Shown: one piece after another, positions 10,543 through 20,713 of the stretch
Layout: every line of letters begins with the position of its first letter
Position numbering within the stretch: the first letter of the stretch is position 1
DNA from: Actinomycetes bacterium
Lineage (GTDB): Bacteria; Actinomycetota; Acidimicrobiia; Acidimicrobiales; RAAP-2
NCBI GenBank assembly: GCA_021793515.1
Contig: JAJYSP010000001.1
Span: 74,533-138,532 of the forward strand
Length of the DNA: 64,000 bases
Direction: 5' to 3'
The notes under the pieces: generated by a model
Told to the model about the DNA's origin: nothing
The model's database searches: none
Seen by the model: only the letters and a program-made list of their open reading frames with translations
Translations under genes and position numbers: made by a program

Positions 10543-11702
10543 TGGCCCATGCCCACGCCCTGGGCGCGCTGGAGCGACTTGCCCTCGGTCTGCAGGGACG
10601 GGGCGAGCATCACCTCGGCCTTCTGGAACTCCTTTAGGGTCTCGTACCCACAGGTCGCCATCGACGTGCGCAGTGCCCCGAAGAGGTTGAGTCGACCGTC
10701 GTTCTCGTGGGCCGGCCCGAGCAGGATCTCGGACAGGGTGCCGCGCACCTGGGTTCGCACCCGCGTGCCGCGCGGCAGCGTCGGGTGGAAGGTGGCCATA
10801 CCCCAGTGGAAGCCCCGCGCCGGCGCCTCGACGGCGCTCGACAGCGGCGAGCCGATCATTACGGCGTCCGCGCCACAGGCGATGGCCTTGGCGATGTCGC
10901 CGCCCTTGCTCATGCCACCGTCGGCGATGACGTGGACGTAGACACCGGTCTCGTCGAGGTGGCGCATGCGCGCGCCCGCGACGTCGGCGATCGCCGTCGC
11001 CTGGGGGACGCCGATGCCGAGCACGGCGCGCGACGTGCACGCGTTGCCCGGTCCGACCCCGACCAGCACGCCGGCGGCGCCGGTGCGCATCAGGTGCAGC
11101 GCGGCCTGGTAGCTCGCGCAGCCACCGACGATGACGGGGATCTCGAACTCGCGGATGAACTTCTTCAAGTTGAGCGGCTCGGCGGTGCGCGAGACGTGCT
11201 CGGCGGACACCACGGTGCCCTGGATCACGAGGATGTCGAGTCCCGAGTCGGTGATGGTCTTAGACATCCAGTCGGTGCGCTGGGGCGTCACGGAGGCGGA
11301 CGTGACGATGCCGGCTTGCTTCATCTCGCGGATTCGCTCGGCGACGAGCTCGAGCTTGATGGGCTCTAAGTACATCTGCTGCATGCGCGCGGTGGCCTTG
11401 TCGTCATCGAGCTCGCGGATCTCCTCGAAGAGCGGCATTGGGTCCTCGTAGCGGGTCCAGAGGCCCTCCAAGTTCAAGACGCCGAGTCCGCCGAGCCGTC
11501 CGATCTCGATGGCCGTGGCCGGTGAGACCGCGCCGTCCATCGCCGAGCCGAGCATCGGCAACTCGAACTTGTAGGCGTCGATCTGCCAGGAGATGTCGAC
11601 GTCCTCGGGGTCGCGCGTGCGCCGCGAGGGCACGATGGCGATGTCGTCGAAACCGTACGCCTGTCGCGCCGATTTGTAGATGCCGATCTCAACTTCCGCC
11701 AT
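10539..11702 (-). CDS. guaB3: GuaB3 family IMP dehydrogenase/GMP reductase-like protein
   Basis: A 387-residue TIM-barrel protein of the IMPDH/GMPR superfamily. It lacks the two CBS domains of GuaB between the barrel halves. The active-site loop reads [13 protein letters not shown], with the catalytic cysteine. It begins [23 protein letters not shown], a GuaB3 hallmark in actinobacteria, and ends before a short tail. GuaB3 proteins were long called IMP dehydrogenases; at least some act as GMP reductases, so the exact reaction here is open. It is the upstream partner of guaA. Confidence 0.9.
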   Translation of the reverse strand: MAEVEIGIYKSARQAYGFDDIAIVPSRRTRDPEDVDISWQIDAYKFELPMLGSAMDGAVSPATAIEIGRLGGLGVLNLEGLWTRYEDPMPLFEEIRELDDDKATARMQQMYLEPIKLELVAERIREMKQAGIVTSASVTPQRTDWMSKTITDSGLDILVIQGTVVSAEHVSRTAEPLNLKKFIREFEIPVIVGGCASYQAALHLMRTGAAGVLVGVGPGNACTSRAVLGIGVPQATAIADVAGARMRHLDETGVYVHVIADGGMSKGGDIAKAIACGADAVMIGSPLSSAVEAPARGFHWGMATFHPTLPRGTRVRTQVRGTLSEILLGPAHENDGRLNLFGALRTSMATCGYETLKEFQKAEVMLAPSLQTEGKSLQRAQGVGMGH

Positions 11703-11750
11703 GGTGTCCTCCGATACCGCCCCGCCGCCGGGGTTCTCGATCCCTCCAAT

Positions 11751-12488
11751 CTACCGGAGTCGCTCCGAAGCGTCACCGTCGACGCCGGTCGCGATCGAGA
11801 GCAGCTCGACCAAGACCCGCGCCGTCGCGCCCCAGATGAGGTCCTCGGGGACCCGGAAGAAGTAGATCGGGAAGAACCCCTCGTCGTCGGCCCCGGGGCG
11901 CGGGGTCGCACGACGCCAGCGCTCCTCGACGAAGGCGTCATCGGCGAGCAGATCGGCGAGGGCCACGCTGAAGACGCGCTCGACCTCGCCGGGCTGGGGT
12001 CGCCAGCGCGGCTGACCCGCGACGGTTCCCACCACCGGCCAGATCGCCGAGTTCGAGGCCACCGACGCGATCGGGCTCAGCCACCCGACGGGTGAGACGT
12101 GGGCCGGATCGAGGCCGATCTCCTCGTTCGCCTCGCGTAGCGCCGTCGCGACCGCGTCCTCGTCACCGTCGCGTCGACCGCCAGGCAGCGCGATCTCGCC
12201 ACGGTGGTGTCGCAGCGCCCGCGAGCGGCGCGTCAGTACGACGTGGGCCTCGCCTTCAACCTCGAGCAGGGCCACGAGCACCGCACTGGGGCGCACCGTA
12301 AGCCCGGGTTCGCGCGCGAGCGCAAGTAGCTCCTGTGAGAGTGGCGGCAGGCCCGCCTCGAGGGACCGGCCTCGCTCGACCAGGCGACGAACGACGCGAG
12401 CCACGTCGATCGAACGGCGCGCGCTCGCCTCGAGGTGCGCCCAGGGCGCGGGTGCGCCGGGGCGAACCTCGTCGGGCTCGGGCACCAC
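11751..12488 (-). CDS. NUDIX hydrolase, CoA pyrophosphatase type
   Basis: The NUDIX box is clear: GGRRDGDEDAVATALREANE followed by EIGL, with the REANEEIG helix. The segment preceding it (RSRALRHHRGEIALPGG) and the tail IYFFRVPEDLIWGATARVL are typical of the CoA diphosphatase branch (NudL/YeaB-like), which cleaves CoA or its derivatives to phosphopantetheine and 3',5'-ADP. The start is uncertain: GTG at 12488 gives 245 residues, while GTG at 12404 or 12536 are alternatives; none has a strong ribosome site. It is divergent from the MMPL gene and lies 48 bases upstream of guaB3. Confidence 0.82.
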   Translation of the reverse strand: MVPEPDEVRPGAPAPWAHLEASARRSIDVARVVRRLVERGRSLEAGLPPLSQELLALAREPGLTVRPSAVLVALLEVEGEAHVVLTRRSRALRHHRGEIALPGGRRDGDEDAVATALREANEEIGLDPAHVSPVGWLSPIASVASNSAIWPVVGTVAGQPRWRPQPGEVERVFSVALADLLADDAFVEERWRRATPRPGADDEGFFPIYFFRVPEDLIWGATARVLVELLSIATGVDGDASERLR

Positions 12489-12574
12489 CTGGGGGTAACG
12501 ATGACCGGGGAATCGCTCGGCACGCGCACCACTCACGGTCGGACCGGCCCTAGCCCGCTGCCCTGTATCGCTTG

Positions 12575-12607
12575 TATAATCGCTGTTCCCCCGTTGGAGT
12601 TGAGGAG
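12575..12607 (+). promoter_or_regulatory. -10 element and ribosome binding site of the MMPL gene
   Basis: A perfect TATAAT at 12575-12580 and a GAGGAGA ribosome site at 12601-12607, four bases before the ATG at 12612. No convincing -35 hexamer is visible, which may mean activator dependence or a different promoter class. Confidence 0.5.
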
Positions 12608-12611
12608 AGTC

Positions 12612-14789
12612 ATGAAATCGCTCGCGCGCCTCACGGTGCGTCGCCGGTGGTACGTCCTCAGCGTATGGGTCGTACTCATCGTCGCCATCAACCTCCTCGC
12701 CCACAGTGAGGGCTCGGCCTACGCCAACGCCTTCAGTCTGCCCGGGACCAACTCGACCCACGCCGTCGAGCTGCTCGCGAAGATCCCCCCCAAGGCCGGC
12801 GACGTCGACCAGATCGTCCTGCAGGCCCGAACCGGCACCCTCGACCAGCAGCGCGCGCGAATCGACGCGATGCTCGCCAAGGTCGCCCGGCTGCCCGACG
12901 TGGCGAGTGTGGTCTCCCCGTTCTGTCCGAGCACCGCGCCCTGTCCTGGCGCCCTACAGATCGACCACCAGCGCACCATCGCCTACGCCGTCGTGAACTT
13001 CAGCCAGCAGGCCTTCCGACTCCCCCTCGCTGACATCCGCGCCGTCGAGACGACCGGCGCCTCGATCCGCTCCTCGAGCCTCAACGTCCAGTTCGGGGGC
13101 AACGCCTTCGGCCAGCTCGACGCGCCCACGGGCAGCCCCGGCGAGATCTTCGGCCTCATCGCGACCGCACTCATCCTGCTCTTCGCCTTTGGCTCCTTCC
13201 TCGCGATGCTGCTGCCCCTCGGGGTGGCGCTCTTCGCGATCGGGGTCGCCTCGGCGGCGACCACGCTGCTCAGTCACATCATCAACATCGCCAACTTCGC
13301 ACCGATCCTCGGCTCTTTGATCGGCCTCGGCGTCGGCATCGACTACGCGCTGTTCATCGTCACGCGCGCGCGTCAGGGCCTCAAACGCGGCCTCAGCGTC
13401 GAGGAGGCAATCGTCACCGCGGTCAACACCTCGGGACGCGCGGTGCTCTTCGCCGGCTCGACCGTCGTGATCGCGCTGGCCGGCATGCTGGTGCTGCGCC
13501 TGTCGTTCCTCAACGGCGTGGCGATCTCGGCCTCGATCACGGTCGCGATCACGATGCTCGCCTCGCTCACCCTGCTGCCGGCCCTGCTTGCCTTCCAGAA
13601 GCACCGCGTCCTCGGGCGACGCGAACGACGTGCCCTCGCGGCCCACGGACCCGAGCCGGTGGTCGTCGCCGGCCCCTGGCAGCGCTGGGCGCACTTCGTC
13701 TCGCGCCACCCGCGCGTGCTCACCCTCGCCGCGTTCGTCGTCATCGCGGTTGCGGCCGCGCCCTACTTCTCCTTGCACCTCGGTAGCTCGGACCAGGGGT
13801 CGAACCCGCCCTCGTCGACCACGCGCCAGGCTTACGACCTGCTCGCCAAGGGCTTCGGCCCCGGCTTTAACGGTCCACTCGTCGTCGTCGGGGACCTCCA
13901 CTCGTCGCGTGACGTCGCGACCATGACCGCCCTTGGCGCCTCCCTCGCCCATCGGCCCGACGTCGCGGTCGCGACCCCACTTAAGGTTTACGACCACGGC
14001 ACCGTCGGCATCATCACCGTCGTGCCGAAGTCGAGTCCGCAGGCGACGGCGACCAACACGCTGATCAACTCATTGCGCAACGACTACATCCCGCGCGCGA
14101 CCGCCTCGACGCACACCCCGATCTACGTCGGTGGGCTCACCGCGGTCTTCGCCGACTTCGCCACCGTGCTCGGCAGCAAGATCCCGCTCTTCATCGGGGT
14201 GATCGTGCTACTCGGCTGTCTGTTGTTGATGGTGGCCTTCCGCAGCGTGCTGGTGCCGCTCGTCGCCGCGGCGATGAACCTGCTCGCCGCGGGGGCATCC
14301 TTCGGGCTCGTCGTCGCGGTCTTCCAGTGGGGTTGGGGCAGCACCCTGATCGGCGCGGGCACCGGGCCAGTCGAGTCGTTCCTGCCGATCATCATGATCG
14401 CCATCCTCTTCGGTCTCTCGATGGACTACCAGGTCTTCCTCGTCTCGCGCATGCACGAGGAGTGGCTCAACACCGGGGACAACGAGGAGGCCATCGTGCG
14501 CGGCCAGGCCAACACCGGCCGCGTGATCACCGCGGCGGCCTTGATCATGATCTCGGTCTTCCTCTCCTTCGCCTTCGGGGGCCAGCGGATCATCGCCGAG
14601 TTCGGCGTGGGCCTGGGCGGGGCGGTGCTGATGGACGCCTTCATCCTGCGCACCGTGCTCGTGCCGAGCCTCATGCACTTCATCGGACGCGCCAACTGGT
14701 GGATGCCACGCTGGCTCGACCGGATCGTGCCCCACGTCGCCGTCGAGGCGACCGAGGACGAGCTCGCCGTCGATCCCTCGGTGGCCTAG
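12612..14789 (+). CDS. MMPL family RND transporter
   Basis: The 725-residue protein has the MMPL/RND layout: one N-terminal helix, a large extracytoplasmic loop, five helices (about residues 180-340), then the same pattern repeated (helix near 390, second loop, helices from about 520). Conserved pieces include GLGVGIDYALFIVTR and FGLSMDYQVFLVSRMHEEW, the helix-4/10-type proton-relay motifs. Such proteins export lipids or hydrophobic compounds with the proton gradient. The ATG at 12612 follows a strong Shine-Dalgarno. It converges on a TetR gene with overlapping stops, a common regulator/efflux arrangement although on opposite strands. Substrate unknown. Confidence 0.92.
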   Translation: MKSLARLTVRRRWYVLSVWVVLIVAINLLAHSEGSAYANAFSLPGTNSTHAVELLAKIPPKAGDVDQIVLQARTGTLDQQRARIDAMLAKVARLPDVASVVSPFCPSTAPCPGALQIDHQRTIAYAVVNFSQQAFRLPLADIRAVETTGASIRSSSLNVQFGGNAFGQLDAPTGSPGEIFGLIATALILLFAFGSFLAMLLPLGVALFAIGVASAATTLLSHIINIANFAPILGSLIGLGVGIDYALFIVTRARQGLKRGLSVEEAIVTAVNTSGRAVLFAGSTVVIALAGMLVLRLSFLNGVAISASITVAITMLASLTLLPALLAFQKHRVLGRRERRALAAHGPEPVVVAGPWQRWAHFVSRHPRVLTLAAFVVIAVAAAPYFSLHLGSSDQGSNPPSSTTRQAYDLLAKGFGPGFNGPLVVVGDLHSSRDVATMTALGASLAHRPDVAVATPLKVYDHGTVGIITVVPKSSPQATATNTLINSLRNDYIPRATASTHTPIYVGGLTAVFADFATVLGSKIPLFIGVIVLLGCLLLMVAFRSVLVPLVAAAMNLLAAGASFGLVVAVFQWGWGSTLIGAGTGPVESFLPIIMIAILFGLSMDYQVFLVSRMHEEWLNTGDNEEAIVRGQANTGRVITAAALIMISVFLSFAFGGQRIIAEFGVGLGGAVLMDAFILRTVLVPSLMHFIGRANWWMPRWLDRIVPHVAVEATEDELAVDPSVA

Positions 14790-15397
14790 CGCGACGCGTG
14801 GCCGCGCAGCACGCCGAGACAGAAGTCGCTCACGGCCGCGCTGTCAACGTCGAGCCCGGAGCGGCGCGGGATGACGGCCTGACCGATCGAGGCCGCCCAG
14901 AAGATCGCGACCAGCAGCCCCGAGTCGTAGGTGTCGTCGAGCCAGCCGAGCTCACGGGCGTCGGAGAGCACCGACACCCAGCGCGCGTACTGCGCGTCGA
15001 GCATGTCCTTAAAGGCCTGGCGGGTACGCGCGTCGGCCCACACGTCGATCAGCAGGTTCATGATGCCGACCTGCTCGCCATGGCCGCCGAGCGTCCAGGC
15101 CTGCTCGATGTCCGCGCGCATGGCCTCGCTGAACGCGACCTCGTCACGGTCGGCGATGGCGGCGACCGCACGGGTGAAGTGGTCGCGTAGACCAGCGGTC
15201 ATCTCGAAGTAGTTGGCGAGCTGGGCCTCGGCGATGATCTGCTCACGCGAGGTGAAGTGGTAGTAGATCGTCGGCACGCCGACCTCGGCCCGGTTCGCGA
15301 GATCGGTGATGTGAAACCCCGAGGCCCCCACTTCGCGCACCAGCTGCGCGGCCACTTCGACGATGTGTGACTTAGTCAGCGACACCCGTTGCATCAT
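14786..15397 (-). CDS. TetR family transcriptional regulator
   Basis: A 203-residue regulator with an N-terminal helix-turn-helix: ITDLANRAEVGVPTIYYHF (about residues 29-47), typical of TetR/AcrR proteins, and a helical ligand-binding C-terminus. The double ATG at 15397/15394 is preceded by GAGGA. Its partner is probably the converging MMPL gene, but its operator was not identified. The TAG stop shares CTAG with the MMPL stop. Confidence 0.9.
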   Translation of the reverse strand: MMQRVSLTKSHIVEVAAQLVREVGASGFHITDLANRAEVGVPTIYYHFTSREQIIAEAQLANYFEMTAGLRDHFTRAVAAIADRDEVAFSEAMRADIEQAWTLGGHGEQVGIMNLLIDVWADARTRQAFKDMLDAQYARWVSVLSDARELGWLDDTYDSGLLVAIFWAASIGQAVIPRRSGLDVDSAAVSDFCLGVLRGHASR

Positions 15398-15525
15398 GTC
15401 CGTCCTCGAGTATCCTCACGGTCCACCCGCCGGGACTACGACTTTACGCCACGTTCCACCGTGTTCCCTCGTGCGGACGACGAAGACCGTTTCGAAATGT
15501 CATTCAGTACACGGCTCTAACGCGG

Positions 15526-16749
15526 TCACGCCCCCGAGCGCAGCACGGTCTCAGCGGCCCGTCGGCCACTCACGAGCGCGCCCTGAATCGACGGTGTCTG
15601 GAGGTAGTCGCCCGCGAGCACGACGTCACCCCACCGCGACGGGCGTGACAGCGACAACGGCGCCGGTGTCGCGACGAGCGCCCGAGGCACGCGTGACGTC
15701 GCGATGAACTCGACGTCGCTCACGGCGAGTCCGTAGAGTCGCGCGACTGTCTCGCGCACGGCTATCTCGCTCGTGTCCTCGTCGTCGCCGGTCGCGGCGA
15801 CGGCGACGAGTGAGCGACCGGGTCGGGCGCGCTCGGGGGCGACCGCGCTGACGTCGAGCGCCGAGGCGATCCGTCCCGCGCCGCGCAACAGTCGCAGCAC
15901 CGCGCCGTCCTTCAGCCGCGGCGTCGCGAGCCACCAGGTCGTCTGGGCACGCCAGCGCACGGGGGCGACCCCGACGAGCTCTCGCGCGCTGCCCGCGTCG
16001 GTCGCGACGATGACGTAGCGCGCGCGATAGGTCTGCGCCGTCGTTGTGACCGAGGTCGCATCGAGCTTCGTCACCGTCTCACCGAGTTGGATCGTGGTGT
16101 CACCGAGTCGCGCCGCGAGCGCCGCGGGCAACGCCGCCACGCCCGTCGGGTACGTGCCGGGGCGCCCGCGCACGAAGCTGCGCACGAGCAGCTGGGTGTA
16201 GCGCCAGGACGTCTCGAGGTCGTCGTCGAGCAGCGCCCCGCGCAGGAAGGGCCGCACGACGTCCTCGACGAAGGTGGCCGAGACCCCGTAGCGCGCGAGC
16301 GCGGCTCGCGTGGACTCGTCGCGTCGCCGCCGGATCGCGGAGACCGGTTGGATCGCGGCGCGCAGGCTGAGCCCGGCGAAGCGCGCGAGGTCGAGCCGGG
16401 CGACCTCGCGCGAGCCCAGCGCGGCCAGTGCGTCACGCCACGACGCGCGCGGGTCGGCGAGGGTGAGGGTGCGCGCTGTGTCAGCGTCGACGTAGCGAAG
16501 CACCGCGGGGAAACGCCGCAGGTCAGTGTCGGGGCCGACGCCGGTCGCGACCAACTCGGGGTAGGCCGGGTTCACGAGCTGGAAGCCCTCGTCGAGCACG
16601 TAGCCGTCCACCGTGGCGCTCGCGAGGCGCCCCCCGAGCACCGCCGCGCGTTCGAGCACCAGCACCGACCGGCCACTTGCGTTGAGCACCTGGGCCGCGC
16701 GCAGTCCGGCGAGGCCCGCGCCGACCACGATGACGTCAACTGGCTCCAC
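15526..16749 (-). CDS. FAD-dependent oxidoreductase (amine oxidase/desaturase fold)
   Basis: A 407-residue flavoprotein beginning with the dinucleotide-binding motif VIVVGAGLAGLRAA (GxGxxG about residues 10-15) and the following LERAAVLGGRLAS. The C-terminus has the FAD-contact stretch WGDVVLAGDYLQTPSIQGA and SGRRAAE. This resembles the protoporphyrinogen oxidase/carotenoid desaturase/monoamine oxidase group; the substrate cannot be told. It starts with GTG just downstream of the strong hairpin after groEL and shows no Shine-Dalgarno, so its transcription start is unclear. Confidence 0.82.
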   Translation of the reverse strand: MEPVDVIVVGAGLAGLRAAQVLNASGRSVLVLERAAVLGGRLASATVDGYVLDEGFQLVNPAYPELVATGVGPDTDLRRFPAVLRYVDADTARTLTLADPRASWRDALAALGSREVARLDLARFAGLSLRAAIQPVSAIRRRRDESTRAALARYGVSATFVEDVVRPFLRGALLDDDLETSWRYTQLLVRSFVRGRPGTYPTGVAALPAALAARLGDTTIQLGETVTKLDATSVTTTAQTYRARYVIVATDAGSARELVGVAPVRWRAQTTWWLATPRLKDGAVLRLLRGAGRIASALDVSAVAPERARPGRSLVAVAATGDDEDTSEIAVRETVARLYGLAVSDVEFIATSRVPRALVATPAPLSLSRPSRWGDVVLAGDYLQTPSIQGALVSGRRAAETVLRSGA

Positions 16750-16770
16750 GATCTAGGCACGCTACCAACC

Positions 16771-16809
16771 AACGACGAGAGCCGGGCCTAGGGCCCGGCT
16801 CTCGTCGTT
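16771..16809 (-). terminator. Strong hairpin terminator after groEL
   Basis: A perfect 18-base-pair inverted repeat (arms 16771-16788 and 16792-16809) with a three-base loop. In groEL sense it is followed by GTTGGTTGGT, a modest T-rich tail. It lies 20 bases past the groEL stop and so should end groESL transcription. Confidence 0.85.
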
Positions 16810-16829
16810 GAATCGCGACTCGCGACTCG

Positions 16830-18467
<1,638 letters not shown>

Positions 18468-18761
18468 CTACTTGGTGATCGTCGCGAGGACGTCGCGGCT
18501 CGAGAGGATCAACAGGTCCTCGCCGTCGACGGCGATCTCGGTCCCGCCGTACTTCGAGTAGACGACGGTGTCACCGACGGCGACGCCCGTGGGGATCAGC
18601 TCACCCGACGACTCGGCGCGACGCCCCGGTCCGACGGCGAGCACTTCACCCTGCTGGGGCTTCTCTTTGGCGGTGTCGGGGATGACGAGGCCGGACGCCG
18701 TAGTGGCCTCGGCGACGTTCGGCCGGACGACGATCCGGTCCTCGAGGGGGTTGAGCTTCAT
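18468..18761 (-). CDS. groES: 10 kDa co-chaperonin GroES
   Basis: A 97-residue GroES with the mobile loop region ([20 protein letters not shown]) and the conserved [11 protein letters not shown]. The ATG at 18761 is preceded by a perfect AGGAGG at the right distance; a longer in-frame opening from 18788 is rejected because it would begin inside the operator. GroES caps GroEL. It is the promoter-proximal gene of groESL. Confidence 0.97.
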   Translation of the reverse strand: MKLNPLEDRIVVRPNVAEATTASGLVIPDTAKEKPQQGEVLAVGPGRRAESSGELIPTGVAVGDTVVYSKYGGTEIAVDGEDLLILSSRDVLATITK

Positions 18762-18781
18762 GGTGACTGCCTCCTGTGCGT

Positions 18782-18836
18782 CTAGCACTCGAATAGTGCG
18801 ACTGCCAATTTAGCAGACGAAGTCACCGAGTGCCAA
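18782..18836 (-). promoter_or_regulatory. Tandem CIRCE-like HrcA operators
   Basis: Compared with the CIRCE consensus TTAGCACTC-N9-GAGTGCTAA, the minus strand shows TTGGCACTC-N9-GTCTGCTAA (18836-18810), one base, then TTGGCAGTC-N9-GAGTGCTAG (18808-18782). Both keep the exact nine-base spacer. The outer half-sites match 8 of 9, the inner ones 7 of 9. They cover the -35, -10 and start region, as expected for repression by HrcA. Confidence 0.75.
18807..18836 (-). promoter_or_regulatory. groESL promoter
   Basis: A -35 TTGGCA (18831-18836), an 18-base spacer and a -10 TAAATT (18807-18812). The predicted start is near 18802, about 40 bases before groES. Both hexamers lie within the tandem CIRCE-like operators. 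Confidence 0.65.
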
Positions 18837-18881
18837 CTTGTTCGCGGGGCCACGCCGTAGAGTCCCAAGCGGGAGGAATCG

Positions 18882-20111
18882 ATGGCGACGGGCACCGTGG
18901 AGTCAGGCGACGGACTGACGGGCGCCCAGCGCCGCGACGTCGCGCTGCTCGCCATCTTTCGGGGCATCTCGTTCCTCGGCGACGGCCTCGCGCTGGTGGC
19001 GCTCTACCTGCGCGTCGCGCCCGAGGGCCACGCCTGGGCCGTCGCCGCCCTCGGAATCGCCGCGATGGCCCCGGTCGCGCTGCTCGCCCCACTCGCCGGC
19101 CACGTCGTGGACCGCGTGCGCGCCAAACCGCTGCTGATCACCCTCGGCCTGGTCGAGGCCGTCGTGAGCGTCGGCCTTGGCTACTGGCACGCCTTGCCAA
19201 CGACCATCGCGCTCGTGGTGGTGCTCAACGTCTCGATCTCCTTCTCGATGCCGGGCTACTCGGCACTGTTGCCCTCGATCGTGGGCGACGAGCACATCAA
19301 CCGCGCGACCGGCACCCTGCAGGCCGCCCAGGGACTCGCCTTCGTCGCCGGGCCGATGCTCGGTGGACTGCTCGTGGGCTGGACCGGTCAGAGCGTGCCG
19401 CTCTACGTGGACGCGGTCAGCTTCGCGCTCGGCACCTTCGGCACGGCCCTGCTCTCGGCCGACCGGCGCCCGACCCCCCACGCCGAGGGCGCGGACCACC
19501 GCATGACCGCCGGCTTGCGCCACGTCTTTACTGACGCCGTGTTAGCCCCGGTCGTGCTCGACTTCTTCGTCTTTCTGCTCGCGCTCGGCATGGTGAACGT
19601 CGCCGAGGTCTTCTTTGTCATCAAGACCCTGCACGGCACGCCCCTCGACTACGGCGCCCTCGGCGCGGCCTTCAGCGTCGGCACCATCGCGGGCGCCCTC
19701 GTCGGACAGCGGCTGAGCCAGGACCTTTACGCCATGACCCGCTTGCTGCTCGGCAACGTCGTGGCGGCCGGGCTGAGCGTCACCGCGGTCAGTTTCGTCG
19801 CGACCGTCGCCCAGATCTACCCCCTGGTGCTCGTCGCCGGGGTGACGGTCGGGGTGATCAACGTCATCGCGATGTCGCTCATGACGCTGCGCACGGTCGA
19901 CGCCCTGCGCGGACGGACCTTCGCGGCGGTGAACGCGGTCACCCAGAGCGCCCAGGTCGGCGCCTACCTGCTCGGGGGTCTCGCACTGAGCGCCTACACG
20001 CCGCGCGCCGTCTACCGCTTCGGCGGGGCCGCGGCCACGGTGGCGGCGATCATCTTCGGGCTGCTCGCGCTGCGCGGGGCGGCCAGGCTGCGCAACGCCG
20101 ACGCCGCCTAG
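18882..20111 (+). CDS. MFS transporter
   Basis: The 409-residue protein has about twelve hydrophobic helices and the MFS loop 2-3 motif region (LAPLAGHVVDRVRAKPLL). The arrangement FRGISFLGDGLALVALYL and the VQFxxGP-like FVAGPMLGGLLVGWTG resemble the drug/macrolide efflux (DHA3) branch. Substrate not assignable. The ATG at 18882 has a GGGAGGA ribosome site. It is divergent from groES, with about 120 bases between, and converges on pdxH with a shared CTAG. Confidence 0.88.
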   Translation: MATGTVESGDGLTGAQRRDVALLAIFRGISFLGDGLALVALYLRVAPEGHAWAVAALGIAAMAPVALLAPLAGHVVDRVRAKPLLITLGLVEAVVSVGLGYWHALPTTIALVVVLNVSISFSMPGYSALLPSIVGDEHINRATGTLQAAQGLAFVAGPMLGGLLVGWTGQSVPLYVDAVSFALGTFGTALLSADRRPTPHAEGADHRMTAGLRHVFTDAVLAPVVLDFFVFLLALGMVNVAEVFFVIKTLHGTPLDYGALGAAFSVGTIAGALVGQRLSQDLYAMTRLLLGNVVAAGLSVTAVSFVATVAQIYPLVLVAGVTVGVINVIAMSLMTLRTVDALRGRTFAAVNAVTQSAQVGAYLLGGLALSAYTPRAVYRFGGAAATVAAIIFGLLALRGAARLRNADAA

Positions 20112-20713
20112 GGATAGTGGCGCTCGATCCGCCAGCCCTCGCCCGTCCTCGTGTACCACACGCGGTCGTGCAACCGGTCGGCGCGCTGCTGCCAGAACTC
20201 GACCAAGCTCGGGGTAAGCCGGTAGCCGCCCCAGTTGGCCGGGCGTGGCACGTCGCGATCCGCGTAGTGCGCCTCGAGGGACGCCACGCGCGCTTCGAGC
20301 TCGGCGCGACTCGCGAGTGGCTCGCTCTGATGGCTCGCGTGGGCGCCGATCTGGTGGCCGCGGGGGCGTTGGGCGAAGTAGTCGTCGGACTCCTCGGCAC
20401 TCATGGGCGCGACCGGGCCCTCGAAGCGGACCTGGCGCCCGAGGGGCTCGCAGTACCACAGGACCGCGGCGACGGGGTTCTTCGCGAGCTGGCGGCCCTT
20501 CACGCTCTCGTAGTTCGTGTACCAGCCGATCGAGTCCGCGTCGCGGTGGCGTAGCAGCACCATGCGCGCGCTCGGCGCGCCGTCGGGTGTCGCGGTCACG
20601 AGGGCCACGGCCTCGCGGTCTACCATCACCGCCCCCTCGTCGAACCAGCGGGCGAACTGGACCATGGGGTCCGGGTCGCAGTCCGCGACGTGCAGCGGGT
20701 CCCAGCGCGCCAT
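20108..20713 (-). CDS. pdxH: Pyridoxamine 5'-phosphate oxidase
   Basis: A 201-residue PdxH of usual length. Conserved FMN- and substrate-binding segments are RMVLLRHRD, YTNYESVKGRQLAKNP, LGRQVRFEG and PANWGGYRLTPSLVEFWQ, ending RLHDRVWYTR. It oxidises pyridoxine or pyridoxamine 5'-phosphate to pyridoxal phosphate with FMN and oxygen. Its ATG overlaps the tsaD stop (TGATG), so it is the last gene of the tsa-alr-glm cluster. The cofactor it makes is used by Alr encoded upstream. Confidence 0.94.
   Translation of the reverse strand: MARWDPLHVADCDPDPMVQFARWFDEGAVMVDREAVALVTATPDGAPSARMVLLRHRDADSIGWYTNYESVKGRQLAKNPVAAVLWYCEPLGRQVRFEGPVAPMSAEESDDYFAQRPRGHQIGAHASHQSEPLASRAELEARVASLEAHYADRDVPRPANWGGYRLTPSLVEFWQQRADRLHDRVWYTRTGEGWRIERHYP

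Noticed and set aside
9004..11040. A longer guaA opening beginning 166 codons upstream of TTG 10542
   Set aside because: The extra part lies inside guaB3 in another frame and has no similarity; GMP synthase begins at TSVLVVDFG.
16771..16809. Long inverted repeat as an insertion-sequence end or recombination site
   Set aside because: Position right after groEL, tiny loop and T-rich flank fit a terminator; no transposase or duplicated target is nearby.
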